64,000 bases of DNA. Source: Neocallimastix lanati (nom. inval.) (taxonomy: Eukaryota > Neocallimastigomycota > Neocallimastigomycetes > Neocallimastigales > Neocallimastigaceae). Shown piece by piece: positions 1 through 12,462 of this stretch; positions within the stretch are counted from its first letter, which is position 1, and each line of letters begins with the position of its first letter. Position numbers and translations under genes: made by a program. A model generated the notes under the pieces. It was not told the origin of the DNA, did no database searches, and saw only the letters and a program-made list of their open reading frames with translations. The DNA lies in the NCBI GenBank assembly GCA_016946835.1, contig JACVTC010000166.1, forward strand, positions 201,501-265,500, in the 5' to 3' direction.

Positions 1-149
1 TACAAAAATAATAATAATATATAATTTATAATATTGGTTTATTGTTGATCATTATATTTATACTAATATTTTAATATAAATATATACATTGATTATTTTA
101 TTCGTACTGAATATAGCTGTATTTAAATAATTTGTGGTTTTTATTTTTT

Positions 150-480
150 ATTAATTTTATTTAATAGCGTAATTCACCAACTTCTATTTTTGTATATAAA
201 TATTTATACGATTCCTATTTATATTCATGTGTTAAGTATTGATTTGAAGCACCAAAAATTATATCATTAGGATATTTTTTTTTTATTTTCTTCTAAAAGC
301 ATTTTTATACATTATTGTTTTCTTATGGTATGATTATCACAAATTAATATTGGATTATTAGGATATTTCTTTAAGTTTGGTATCAGTCTTTAATGGTTAT
401 TTATATTTCTTTCATACCAGAAGATTTCAATTAATCTGGATATTTATTTATAATCTAAATATTTAATATTTTTATATATT
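150..480 (-). pseudogene. Decayed glycosyltransferase-module fragment
   Basis: Read on the minus strand, broken frames give phrases such as WYERNINNH, LIPNLKKYPNN, MLLEENKKKYPNDIIFG and SNQYLTHEYK. These align by eye with the module of the intact glycosyltransferase at 22920-25763 (LLWYHNILSHKKLIPVLQKYPEND ... DKYPDYVICGI, quoted here only in part). The catalytic Asp cluster is degraded (CDNHT instead of a DDD-type motif) and stops interrupt the frame. The downstream part of the fragment also resembles 11140-11290 inside element D1, so it may belong to the interior of the D3 element that lies beside it. Alternative: an independent dead host gene. The assignment is inference from short matches. 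Confidence 0.45.
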
Positions 481-508
481 AATTATTTAAATTTTCTCCT
501 TTAGTATT

Positions 509-715
509 TGTTAGAAATATAAATATTTAAGTTTATAATTATAATAATTTAAGGAGTAATTTTATATATGTTAGTATATTCTTGTGTAAGATATGTGATC
601 GATAATAATAATAAGCCACATATAATAATAACTATAAAAGTCATAAAAATAATATGAGATCTGATACCATTCTCACATCTTAAAAACATAATAAAGAGAT
701 TTCTTATATTTAAAA
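509..715 (+). mobile_element. Solo LTR, family F (F1)
   Basis: A 207-bp LTR starts TGTTAGAAATATAAA and ends TATATTTAAAA. It is flanked by a perfect 5-bp target duplication GTATT (504-508 and 716-720), so it is a solo LTR. It is related to the D-family LTRs (shared AAGGAGTAATTTTATAT and GTGTAAGATATGTGA blocks) and to F2 at 58062. Confidence 0.8.
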
Positions 716-949
716 GTATTTTATAAAAAGTTTTCTTTTAGTGTATCTTTATCATTTAATTGTTTTAATTCATGAAGGCTTTTATTTTGTGCAAAAATAA
801 TCTAATATTTTCTTTTATTTTTAAGATATTTAAAATAAATATCATTTACAATAATACATTTTTTTTTCAAATATTTTATTAATATTTAAGGAATATAAGG
901 TTTCCTCAACATTCCTAACAAATAATTCAAATAATATAATTTAAATTAC

Positions 950-2410
950 TTTTTATTGATTATCTGAAAATAATTTTTATAAATATTAAATATTACTAAT
1001 AATATTTTTTATTTAAAAATTTTAAAATGTTATTAATATTGATGGATTTAATTAAATATTATTGATTAAAGTTTAACAAAAATAATGTTATTAATATTGA
1101 TGGATTGGATTAAATATTATTGATTAAAGTTTAACAAAAATAATAAAATTTATATTATGGATTGAATTTGATTTAATTTTCATTTAATAAAACATTAATA
1201 TTATTTTTAATGGATTGATATAATTGAACATTTTAAAATTATTATAAATTAAAATTTGAAATGTATTAAATAATAATGAATATTATAATAAATTAAAATT
1301 TTATTGAATATAAAAGTTCAGTTAAATTAATTTTTTGGATACTCTAATTTGAATTTATTTGTAAAATATTTTAGACACATTAATGTTCATTTAATTAAAT
1401 AATAGTTTAATTTATTTATATTATAGATATTATATTATTTATTAATATATTTTTTATAAAAAATAGAACTAAAGAAAAACATGTTCATTTAGAAAGCTTA
1501 TATACATGAATATTATTTATTAAACTAATTGATTGGTTAATATAAAATGAAATATAGTAAATATATTTTAACAAAATATTATTTGTTAAAGTTTTATATA
1601 AAACTTTAATTATTAAAATTTTTATTATTTACTAAAAGTAATTTAAATAATAAATATTATTTAATTTGATTAATTTAATTTGAATTTTTTTATTTGAATT
1701 TATTTGAATAAATTTTATTGAATTGGTTTGAACTTTAAATAAATCTAATTGAAATCATTTTAACATAATTGAATAAATCTAATTGAAATTTCCTATTTTC
1801 TTTCCTTTGATTCATGTATCAAGTTAAACAATATAGAAAATTTAAATTTATAGGGTACTATTAAAAGTGACAAATTTTATTTCGTACATATATATATTAC
1901 TGTGTATATTAAGATTACTTAGTTTTTACCAATGAATGTAATTGATTGATTTTGTTATATATTAACTTAATTTAGTTATGATTTATTTTTCATAAATATA
2001 ATTACTCTTATTGGTTTTCTATTAGTAAATTTTATATTTATATTAATGTTAATTTTTGTAATGTATTTTTATTTTTCTCTGTTTAGATTAGTTGTTTATT
2101 TTTTATTTTAAGTTCATCATCAATATTTAGTTAAAAATAGTTATTATTAATTAACTTGAATAAATAGGTTATTTTTCATTAATTAGTCTTAGTCTTGATG
2201 ACTTAAATGATTATATATTTATGTATTTAGTTATTTTCAACTTAAGCTATTTAACAATTATTTTTATTTTTATTTTCAATTATTTTCAACTTAGTTAATC
2301 TAGTTGACTATTATTTTATAATTTATTATTTACAACTTAAATAAACTAATCTACATTTATTTTTAATTTCAATTATTTTCAACTTAGTTAGTTGTATATT
2401 ATTTATATTT
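950..2410 (-). mobile_element. Leader/interior of a D-type element (D3), minus strand
   Basis: The reverse complement of this stretch matches, with many differences, the long non-coding leader of D1 (about 9880-10990). Examples are the block with TTAATCAATAATATTTAATCCAATCC (1021-1140, here as a 2-copy tandem duplication of about 60 bp) and the CAACTTAGTTAGTTGACTA-type repeats at 2220-2400, which correspond to the GTCAACTAG...CTAAGTTG repeats of D1. It has no coding potential. It is interrupted by the solo A LTR at 1369-1573 and cut on the right by A1 at 2411. Confidence 0.6.
1369..1573 (-). mobile_element. Solo LTR of family A
   Basis: Reverse-complement copy of the A LTR (TGTTAAAATATATTT ... 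GTGTCTAAAA). It is flanked on both sides by the 5-bp duplication AAATA (1364-1368 and 1574-1578). It is 205 bp long and, like the 5' LTR of A1, has an extra TTAATTA-type segment that A2 and A3 lack, so it belongs to the A1 sublineage. Confidence 0.9.
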
Positions 2411-2615
2411 TGTTAAAATATATTTACTATATTTCATTTTATATTAACCAATCAATTAGTTTAATAAATAATATTCATGTATAAAAGCTTTCTAAATGAA
2501 CATGTTTTTCTTTAGTTCTATTTTTTATAAAAAATATATTAATAAATAATAAAATATCTATATTATAAATAAATTAAACTATTATTTAATTATATAAACA
2601 TTAATGTGTCTAAAA
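2411..2615 (+). repeat. A1 5' LTR
   Basis: Starts TGTTAAAATATATTTAC and ends GTGTCTAAAA immediately before the PBS. It is 205 bp, about 11 bp longer than the LTRs of A2 and A3. Confidence 0.9.
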
Positions 2616-2643
2616 GATTAAGAGTCTCAATCTACTAATTGAG
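2616..2643 (+). promoter_or_regulatory. A1 primer binding site (half tRNA-Lys)
   Basis: GATTAAGAGTCTCA directly abuts the LTR. It is complementary to UGAGACUCUUAAUC, the 5' side and loop of the tRNA-Lys(CUU) anticodon arm. The following CTCAAT...ATTGAG also resembles the complement of the D arm. This implies that a 5' tRNA half cleaved in or near the anticodon loop is the primer, as known for Drosophila copia (there with initiator tRNA). Confidence 0.75.
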
Positions 2644-2846
2644 TTTGAATTAAAATAAAGTTAAGTTATAATATAAATTAAATTTTTCTATTTTTACCTT
2701 TCAATAAAACCAAAGAACTAATAAATTATTATTTTTATTATTTATTGTATTTTATTTATTACCGAATCAAATCCATAAGAAATAAAGATATTTTTTTTTA
2801 ATCAACAATAAATAAAATTATAGTTAAATTGTTAAATAATAAAATT

Positions 2847-3081
2847 AATATCATCAAGATGAAAAATTTATTGTCAACTGATGATATTAATATTAAAATA
2901 AAATAAAAATGATATCATCAAGATGAAAAATTTATTGTCAACTGATGATATTAATATTAAAAATAAAATAAACACAGTATCATCAAGATGAGAAATAAAT
3001 AGTCAACTGATGGTACTAATATTAAATTAAATTAAATCTAATATCATCAATATGAGAAATAAATAGTCAACTGATGGTATT
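2847..3081 (+). repeat. A1 leader: four tandem hairpin units
   Basis: Four units of the form A(A/G)TATCATCA, a 22-nt loop, then TGATGATA(T/C)T, separated by AT-rich linkers. The loops are of two types (GATGAAAAATTTATTGTCAAC and GATGAGAAATAAATAGTCAAC, shown without flanks). Two units of A1 have TGATGGTA, which leaves a G-U pair in the stem. Confidence 0.85.
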
Positions 3082-3583
3082 TAGATAAATTTGAAACTAA
3101 AATATTATTAATATAAAAAAAATATAAATAAATTAAAATAATAATAAAAAAACTAATTATATGTATTAAATAAAATTTTGAATAAATCACATTATATAAT
3201 ATATCAAATATATTAAAATGAAATTATAAAACTAATCAATGAATAAAAAATAAAAAATCTAATCAAATAATAATCACCTTTTATTTAATCAAAATTAATA
3301 ATAAATTAAATAATATAAATGCCTTATTTATTAAAGTTTGGTATTACAATACTAAATGAGATAAAAATAGTAACAAATTAATGAAATCAAATTTAAGTAA
3401 AAATTAAAATGAGAATTTTTAATATAACAAATTAATACTAATAAATTAATAAAATTTAACAGAATTAAATATTATAATATTTTTTTAAAACTACTAAAAT
3501 ATTTTTATTAATTGAGATTTAAAAAACAATATATAATTAATTTAAAACAATAATAAAAATTTTAAATTTCAAAAGTACTCGAA

Positions 3584-6500
3584 ATGGCTGGAAGAAGAAG
3601 AAACCAAGAACAAGTTATCAACCTCACCGGAGAAGATATTACACATAACGGAATAACCTTTAATTATTCCGAAAATTTCAACCAAATTACTGAACTAAAT
3701 ACAGAAAACTACCCTGGTTGGAGAAGAAAAATTCTGTATTTGCTAACAATAAATAAATTAACCAAATATGTCCTTCATCCAATTGTAAAGAAGTTAAGAA
3801 AGAGAGATATAAGAGAAGAATTAACAGATTACCCGGAGGATCAATTTGATAGTTCGTTAGTTTATGAAAAGAACACTAAAAACATTGATATAACTAACGA
3901 CATCACGGCCAAATGGATTATCATAAATGGGCTTGGAGAACAAACACAAAAACTAATAAATGGAAATGAAAAGACCGCTTTTCAAATTTGGAACATCTTC
4001 CAAGAATCGTTTACCAAAAGCAAGGAAAGAAGAAAAATCGAAATCCAAAACAAAATTGAAACAATGAAGTTTGACACCAAGACCGATATAAATATATTCA
4101 TTGCCAATTTGCAAAATTTAATAGACGAACTTGAGAAAATTGACAATGACCTTAGTATAAATACAAAAATCGGCATTCTAAATAGATGCTTACCTGAAGA
4201 TCTAAGGTGGATAAACGTCTTTCAACATAAGAGTTGGGAATCATGCTGCACCTATGTTAAGGAAATCATCCCTAATATCGTTTTATCTAATTTAAAAGAA
4301 AAAAATTCAATTCAGGAAAACAACAATAATGTTCTCTTCAATGCTGAAACAATAAAGAGCAAGAATTATCGAAACAATAATAGAACTAAAGGTAAAAGAA
4401 AAAGCCTCAAAAGGAATAGTGGAAGATGTAACTATTGTGGAAGAAGAGGACATTACTTCTATGAATGTAAATTCAGAAAAAATAATTTATATAAAAATCA
4501 AAACAAAAATAAATTTAATAAAAGAACTAAAAACAAAAGAAAATTTCAAAACGATATTAATTATGTGAACACTAATGATGCCTCTTCAAGTAATTATGAC
4601 ACAATATACGCAGATGCCTTTACTAAAGATTATAATACAGAAAATAATATTGAATTAAATTACTGTAACGTTGAAAAAGAATTTTTAAATGAAGATAGTG
4701 ATAAAAATTTTCTTTCATGTTGGATTTTGGACTCCGGTGCTTCAATCAATATCACAAGCAATCTTAATCTTCTAATAGACATAAAAAAATGTAATGAAGA
4801 AATTAATCTAGCTAATGGACAAATAATTACAGCTGTCCATAAAGGAAAATTTAAGGGGTATGTAAACAACAATGAAATAATACTTAATGAGGTATACTAC
4901 TCTCCAGCCATCAATAAAAATTTAATATCCATATACAAATTACTAAAAGAAAATTATAAAATTGTTTTTAATAACTCAAATAATAAATCATATGCAATCA
5001 TTTACAATAGCAACAATAAAAGAATAGTTAACATTACTGCAACCAAGACTAATACATTTAAAATTTGGTTTTCCAATAATAAAATAAATCTCAATAATAA
5101 TAACAATCAACATAATAATTTAGAAATAAATTTCACTACACCAAATGCAGTAAAGAGATTAAATTTATGGCATAGAAGATTATGTCATTTTGATATTAGC
5201 CATATTAAAAATAAATTATTAAAACTTAATACACCAGTTAATCAATGCCTAATTTGTATAAATTCAAAATTTAAAAATAAACCATATAAGCAAGCAATAA
5301 ATAAGTCGAAACATATATTTGAATTACTTCACATGGACTTGGTTGGTCCTCTTCCTGAATCACTTTATGGTAACAAATATCTTTTTACAATATTCGATGA
5401 CTATTCACGCTATGGATGGACTTTGTTTTTAAAATCTAAAAGTGACACCTTTAACTCATTTTACAATTAGTTTTTTAAGTATTAAAAATAAGTATAATAC
5501 TAGAATTATATATATTCGAACGGATAATGGTACAGAATTTTGCAATAATAATTTTAATTTATTCTTTAAATCTTATGGTATCAAACATCAGCTAACTGTA
5601 CCATATAACCCACAACAAAATGGAAGAGTGGAACGATTCAATGGCACCCTAATTAATTCCGCCAAAGCTATGCTGAATGACTCTAAACTTAGTCACCAAT
5701 TTTGGGAAGATGCTACCTCTACTGCTAATTATATACATAATCGCATTCCACACAAAGGAATAAATATGAAAATACATTATGAAATAATTAACAAAACAAA
5801 GGTCAACTATTCAAATATTAAAGTATTTGGATGCAAAGTTTATTTCTTTATTCCTAAAGTCTTTAGATCTAAATTCGATAACAATACTAAACCAGGGATT
5901 TTTCTAGGATACTCTGAAAATCCATCAGCTTACAAAATTTTAGATATTACTACTAATAAAATAATCCTATCTAGATCTGTTGCTTTTTTCGAATCCGATC
6001 CTGGAAACAGTTATCTTAAAGAATGCTCACCTGAATTTTCCAATTTTATTCCGGATCACGAAATCAGAGGAGATAATACATATAATACATACTATAATAA
6101 AAATACATACGATACCAATACATATAACATTAATCATAATATTCAACAAAGATTAAATAAAATTGATCATCCAGGTTCTAATGAATTTTTTAATTCAGAA
6201 AACATCCTAAGTAATTCACCAATATTAAATAATAGCAATATACAAAATATATACGAAGATATAATCAATAAAAATAATTCTAAGAATAAAAGAAAATATA
6301 ACAAAAAACAAAGAAATAATAATTACAGTAACAATAATAGTAACAATAACAATGAAAATATCAATAATAATAACCATAACAATAATTTCATTAATAATAA
6401 TACAAATAATAATAATAATATAAACAATAATAATATTAATAATAATGACATAACCAATAATAATTTTATCAATAATAATAATATAAATAATAATAATAAT

Positions 6501-8374
6501 AATAATACAAATAATAGTAATAATCAAATTAGAAATAATAATAATATTATTGAAAATAATAATAATAGCCAAAATAGAGAAGATACTAATAATAAAATAA
6601 ATGATAATACAACCAATAAAACAATCAATAACAATAATAATATTGAAAACAGCAGAGTAAATGACAAAAAAATTATCAATAAAAATTATATTCAACGTAA
6701 TGAAAACGAAATTATAAATACTTTATTGACTAATAACAATTCATTTAAATTAAATAATATCGAGACCAATAATAAAAAAAGAACTATGAATGTTATAAAT
6801 GAAAGTAATAACAAAAGAAGAAAGACAACAAATACCTTAAGAGAACCAGAAAATTATAAAAACATTCAAAATTTAACTTATAGAAAAGAGTGGATTAATA
6901 CAGAAAATGAAGAATTAAGTAATATGAAAAACTTAAATGTATTTAATACAATTAAATATATACCCAAAAATGCCAATGTAATTTCCTCACGATGGATTTT
7001 CAAATATAAAAGAAATGCAAATGGCGTGATAACAAAAAGAAAGGCAAGATTGGTAGCACGAGGTTTTACCCAAAAACTTGGAATAGACTTTCATGATAAT
7101 TTTGCACCAACGTTAAAACACGACTCTATCAAAATTTTAACTTCAATTGCTGCCTAAAATAATTTTAATATAGAACAAATTGATATAAACTCTGCTTATC
7201 TTAATGCCAAATTAAGTGAAAATATTTATATGAAACCTCCAGAAGGTCATACATATTTTAATAGAAAATACTGGAAATTAAACAAGGCTATATATGGTCT
7301 GAAACAAAGCGGACGAGAATGGAACAAAGAAATTAATAAATTCTTAACTAAAATAGGACTTAGAAGAATGGTAAGTGAACCATGTATTTATGTAAAAAAT
7401 GGTAAGAATAAAAATATTTTATGTATCGTCGGTATTTATGTTGACGATATTTTAATAGCTGGAAAGGAGAATGAAATTAAATGTATAAAAGAATATTTCA
7501 AAAGAAAATATAAGATAAAAGAAATTGGCGACGTTGATTTCGTTATCTGACTAAAATTTGTTAAACACAAAAATGGATATTTTATACATCAAAAAAGATA
7601 CATTACAGAGGTTTTAGAAAAATTCAATATGAATAATGAAAAGCCATTAAGAAATACAAAACAAATTATGGCCGACAAACTTAGAAATATAAAATTTAAT
7701 CAAACTACCTACCGAAGTGCAATAGGAAATTTACTCTACATTGCTATATGCACCAGACCTGATATTCTATTTTCGGTAAGTAAAGCAGCACGAAAATCAA
7801 ATAATCCGAATATGGAAGACTGGAACAATGTCGTAAGAATACTAAGATATCTTAAAGGAACAACGAGTTACGGGATAAACTATACAAGGAAACTAGGAAT
7901 AGAAGCCTTTGTTGATGCCGACTTTGCAGGAGACACTGAAACCAGAAGATCAACAACAGGTTTTTTAGTAACCATGGGCAACGCACCAACTAGCTGGTGT
8001 TCCAAGCTACAACACTGTGTGTCAACATCTACTGCAGAATCGGAGTATTATAGTCTGAGTGAATGTGGCAAGCACTGCATTTGGTATTTAAACTTAATGA
8101 AAGAATTATATTATAATATTAAATGTATTAAAATAAAAATAGATAACAAAGCTGCTATATTCAATAGCAAAAATCAATCCATTAATCCGAAGTCAAACAT
8201 ATTGATATAAGAATTCATTATATTAGAGAAATAATAAATAAAAATTTTATAAAATTAGAATATATTCAATCTCAAAATAATTTGGCCGATGGATTCACTA
8301 AATATTTAAACAACACCCTTATGGAAAAATTTAGAAATTCTTTGTTATATAAAATTGAGGATTTAAAATTTTAA
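3584..8374 (+). pseudogene. A1 gag-pol polyprotein (broken)
   Basis: Copia-type Gag, protease, integrase, reverse transcriptase and RNase H in order. Visible motifs: zinc knuckle CNYCGRRGHYFYEC, protease WILDSGAS, integrase RTDNGTEF and NGRVERFNG, RT YVDDI, RNase H FVDADFAGD and DNKAA. Lesions against A2/A3: a Trp codon turned TAG plus a 1-nt insertion near 5468; CAA to TAA at 7155; GGA to TGA at 7548; an indel near 8191 shifting the last part of the frame. It keeps the Arg codon CGA (7000 region, SSRWIF) where A2 and A3 have TGA. Its stop codons differ from those of A2/A3, so it decayed separately. Confidence 0.9.
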
Positions 8375-8399
8375 TTCTAAAAATATAGTTAAAATTAAA

Positions 8400-8438
8400 C
8401 AAATGTAACATTGAAACGAAGTTACATTTGAGGAGGAG
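8400..8438 (+). promoter_or_regulatory. A1 pre-PPT hairpin and polypurine tract
   Basis: CAAATGTAAC (8400-8409), an 11-nt loop, then GTTACATTTG (8421-8430) form a perfect 10-bp stem that touches the polypurine tract AGGAGGAG (8431-8438), which in turn touches the 3' LTR. Confidence 0.8.
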
Positions 8439-8570
8439 TGTTAAAATATATTTACTATATTTCATTTTATATTAACCAATCAATTAGTTTAATAAATAAT
8501 ATTCATGTATAAAAGCTTTCTAAATGAATATGTTTTTCTTTAGTTCTATTTTTATAAAAAAAATATATTA
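8439..8570 (+). repeat. A1 3' LTR, truncated
   Basis: Matches the 5' LTR up to about TTTTTATAAAAAAAATATATTAATA and then breaks into unrelated sequence. A short LTR end in the opposite orientation (TATTTCTAACA ending near 8623) follows, suggesting another old insertion at this spot. Confidence 0.8.
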
Positions 8571-9341
8571 ATATATATAACAATACTTAATATGATTTAT
8601 ATAAAATCATATTTATATTTCTAACACATTTTTCATTGTGAATAAATAATTATTAATAATCCCTATAAAGGTACCAAAATGTCATTTGTTATTTAGGCTA
8701 ATATATCTAAATGGTTAGTGATACTGATGTAAACTCCAGAATCGAGAATCCAACAAGTTAATTCTCTCTTTTATATTTTTCAAGAATTGAATAGATTTTC
8801 ACGTAAATTATTACTCATAGTATCTTCATTAATATAATAATATATGAAAGACTACCTTTTAAGTAATATTATAATTATTTTTTGAGAAAAGTTACAATAA
8901 TTCTTATAATTTTTTTTTTGTTATGATTTCTATTAAAATTATTTATTCTTTAGTTTTTTTTATTTTTAATATGGTTTATTATCTATATTAAAAGAATTAT
9001 CTAAATTATTATAGCAGTTAAAAATTTCATTATTTTTGTTTATATTTTTATTTAACTTCCTCGGTTTATTAAATGAATTTTTTGAATTAATATTATTACT
9101 ATTGTTAATAGCGAATATCTTCTTAATATTTATAGTATTATTTTAAATATGTTTCGAGGATATAATTTCTTGTATTATGTCCTTAATATATGTTGAGCAT
9201 TTTCACATTTCATTTTTATTCTGAAAGACTTTTAATATTCTTTAAATATTCTTGAATAGTTCTGTAAAGAATTTTACATTTAATGGCGATACTTAAGTCA
9301 TTATCTATTTTTTTTAATTACTATATAATATGTTGCAATTC

Positions 9342-9548
9342 TGTTAGAAACAAAAATAATAAGATTTATAGTTATATTATTTAAAGGAGTAATGTTATAT
9401 AAATTAATATATTAGTGTAAGATATGTGACCAATAGTAACAAAAAGCCACATATTATTTTTACTATAAATACTATAAAGAAGTATAAAATTATGTATGTA
9501 TACTATTCTTTATTCTTATATAATAAAAAGAGATTTATACTTTTCACA
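9342..9548 (+). repeat. D1 5' LTR
   Basis: Starts TGTTAGAAACAAAAAT and ends ACTTTTCACA; 207 bp. Confidence 0.92.
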
Positions 9549-9577
9549 GATTAAGAGTCTCAACTCTTCAGTTGAGC
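9549..9577 (+). promoter_or_regulatory. D1 primer binding site
   Basis: GATTAAGAGTCTCA plus ACTCTTCAGTTGAGC. The first 14 nt are complementary to the tRNA-Lys(CUU) anticodon arm. The rest, with the following TATCC, resembles the complement of its D arm. The second part can also fold on itself (CTCAACT/AGTTGAG). Confidence 0.75.
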
Positions 9578-9888
9578 TATCCATAAAGCTAAGTTGAAAT
9601 ATATAAAATATAAAATCATTTAAATATAAAATTATTACTAATCAAACTAATAAATATATATTTTTATTATTTTTATAAAATTTATTATAGAAGCAAAACG
9701 TAATAACCAATATCCATAAGAAAATATTACTGAACAATTGTGAGAATGTTAAGGATATAAAATTTAAAATAAAATGCTTATTGTAATAGGTCATAGTTAT
9801 TATTAATTATTAAAAATAAAAAATGATATAAATACATATACATATAATTTGATAAAAAGAAAATATTAAAACAAAATAATAGTCAACT

Positions 9889-10170
9889 AGTCTATCTAAG
9901 TTGAGAATTATTGAAAATAAAAAATAAATGTCAACTAGCTAAGCTGTGAATAATTGATAATAGAATAAAAATAATTGTCAACTAGCTAGGTTGATTAACA
10001 ATAAAAATAAAAATAATTATTGATTAGTTTATCTAAGTTGTAAATAATTAACTATAAAATGATTGTCAACTAGATTAACTAAATTGAAAATAATAGAAAA
10101 TAAAAATAAAAATAATAGTCTAACCAGTGAAGTTTTGAATAATTAAATTTAAAATAATAGTCATTTTAAG
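9889..10170 (+). repeat. D1 leader repeats with hairpin potential
   Basis: About six divergent units separated by AT linkers, centred on GTCAACTAG ... CTAAGTTG (for example 9892-9914). The arms are partly complementary (CAACTAG against CTAAGTTG with a 1-nt bulge). The architecture resembles the A and B leader arrays but is more decayed. Confidence 0.6.
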
Positions 10171-11139
10171 TTATTAAGACTAAGAATTATCAATTACAAA
10201 TAATCTGTTTATTCAAGTTAATTAATAATAACTATTTTTAACTAAATATTAATGAAACACATAAAATAAAAAATTAACAACTAATTGAAAAAGAGACAAA
10301 TAAAAATGATTTATAAAAATTAATATTAACATTAATAAATAATATAAACATAATTTATTTTTAATATAAATAAATATATAATTAATAAAATAATAAAATT
10401 ATTAAATATTAAATAATATATCCTTACACACAAAATCCGTTCTGACATTATACAATTCAAAATAATTTAAAAGATATAATATACATTTATTATGAATCAA
10501 CTTAATTTTTAATATACAATAAAATACCATCAAGAAAAATTAACAAGTAATTAACGTTGAAACTAGAAACAATCCACAGAAAATATAATAATAGAAATTT
10601 TAATAATTAAAGTTTTACACTAAAATTTTAACAAATAATGTTCAAGAAATAAATTAAAATTAAAGTATCCGAGAAATTATTTTTAACAAAACTTTTATAA
10701 TCAATAAAATTTTAATTTATTATAATATTTTTATTTAATATATTTCAAATTTTAATTTATAATAATTTTAAAATGTCCAATTATATCAATCTATTAAAAA
10801 TAATATTAATGATTTATTAAATTAAAATTAAATTAAATTCAATCAATAATATAAATTTCATTATTTTTGCTAAACTTTAATCAATAATATTTAATACATT
10901 CCATCAATATTAATAACAATTTAAAATATTTTTAAAAAAATTATATTATTAATAATATATAATATTTATAAAAATCTAATCTATCATTTATTAATCTAAA
11001 TTTTGTTAAATCTCGAAACTTGATGTTTAAAATATTTATATAATTTTTTTATAACATATTTATTCATATAAAACCCATTTATATATCATTAACAATAATA
11101 GGGAAGATTAAATTTAGATAATCTATATAAAAAATTTAA

Positions 11140-11290
11140 AATATATTATTTTAATTATTTATTATTCTCCAAATCAATGCTTAACATCTAAACATAAATG
11201 GGAATCATATATATATTTATATATAAAAAAGAGGTAGGAGATTTAAATGCTATTAAAAATATGATCGTTAATACCAGAAAACCTATGAAT
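11140..11290 (+). pseudogene. Captured fragment, possibly glycosyltransferase-derived
   Basis: A broken frame reads NQCLTSKHKWESYIYLYIKK followed by EVGDLNAIKNMI and RKPMNRFGVTF. It resembles the minus-strand fragment at 150-480 (SNQYLTHEYK, ESYKYLYTK, EVGELRY), whose upstream part looks like a glycosyltransferase module. No start, stop or catalytic motif is visible here. The family assignment rests only on that link. Confidence 0.35.
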
Positions 11291-11728
11291 AGATTTGGAG
11301 TTACGTTTATCCTTCGCAATTTATTATTATTTAAAAGATATTACTTTGAATTAACAAATAAATGACAAATGCGTTGTAGATTTTGAAACAGTGTTATATT
11401 TATTTTATAAAAATAATAATTAATTTAATGGAGATATTCTAGTAATACATGATGACAAATACAGCATTTTATCAAATGAATTAAATTTTATTATTTATAA
11501 TTAGTAAAAAAAAAAAAAAAAAAAAAAAATAATAATAATAATAAAAAACACACATTATTTAAATACAGTTATATACAATACTCTTAATATAATCAATATA
11601 TATATATAAAAAAAAAAAAAAAAAAAAAAAAAATATTATATTAGTATAAATGTAATAATCAACATTAAACCAATATTATAAATTATATATTGTTATAGTT
11701 TTGTAATTTTTTTTTTATTTATTTTCAG

Positions 11729-11967
11729 CTTGCTTTAATCAAGATTTTAAAGAACAAGTTAATGCTCAGTTTGGCTTTTTCTAACCAGTTAAAACTGTTG
11801 ATCCAAAGGTTGATACAACTATTGATATACTTAATAGATTGAAGAAATATATCAAACAACCGAAGACAATATTAAAAAGATGATTAATTGTATGAAAACA
11901 ACTATGAACGAACAAAAGCGATTTGCCTTTGTATCTAAAGATGCAAAATCAAAAGGAGATAAAGTTG

Positions 11968-12008
<41 letters not shown>

Positions 12009-12462
12009 ATAAATCTTGTTAGTTATTCTTTAAGTTCAAGTTCTAAAGATATTAATTATTTATACTTACCTGTTATGGAAAACTTCCATGAATGGCTAAA
12101 AACTTTCTTAGATAAAACTATTCGTGATGCCGAAGATCCTGTTTACAATTATAATAATGTTCGTACTGAAATGGATATTACTACTCAAATGATTGCTCAA
12201 ACAAAATAAAGATTAAGTACCGAAATTAATGGCATTCAAGAATGTAGACGTGCTATCTCAATATTAAGGGAACATGAACAATTATAAAATAAAGAAGGAT
12301 AAATATGAATTATTATGTGAAGAAGTCATTAAAAATATTGAATTATTAGAAGCTAAGGGTAAGGCTGATATACCAAATTACCTTCAATTTATGTATGATT
12401 CTATGAATATTTTCTATCATCAAACAATAAATTATTTCCCAGAAAGTGATTCATATAAATAA
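11729..12462 (+). pseudogene. Captured BAR-domain-like host gene fragment
   Basis: Three frames together give a BAR-like helical protein: FKEQVNAQFGF, KTVDPKVDTTIDILNRLKKY, then ENFHEWLKTFLDKTIRDAED, MDITTQMIAQTK, GIQECRRAISILREHEQ and finally ELLEAKGKADIPNYLQFMYD and the end at 12462. The xTVDPKxD block near the start and the long amphipathic helices resemble fungal amphiphysin/Rvs-type BAR domains; that is inference. It begins right after TTTATTTTCAG, a good 3' splice site, so part of an intron seems retained. It is broken by several stops and frameshifts and by a poly(A) run (11971-12004) encoding poly-Lys. A second copy lies in D2 (45788-46014). Confidence 0.6.

Larger units (their letters stand above)
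2411..8570 (+). mobile_element. Copia element A1 (degraded, 3' LTR truncated)
   Basis: Ty1/copia LTR retrotransposon with a 5' LTR at 2411-2615, PBS from 2616, leader to 3583, gag-pol remnant 3584-8374, polypurine tract 8431-8438 and a partial 3' LTR 8439-about 8570. The 3' LTR loses similarity after about 130 bp, so no target duplication can be checked on the right. The left neighbour is the leader of D3, so A1 inserted into or recombined with D3. Confidence 0.9.

Noticed and set aside
6225-6695. Hydrophobic Ile-rich ORF on the minus strand (also 29956-30456, 30054-30440 and 40316-40813)
   Set aside because: These are antisense translations of the poly-Asn AAT/AAC linker (ATT = Ile); they vary with the linker and have no independent support.
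11880-12209. Poly-Lys protein as an independent gene
   Set aside because: The Lys run is an expanded poly(A) tract inside the decayed captured fragment of D1; flanking frames are broken.
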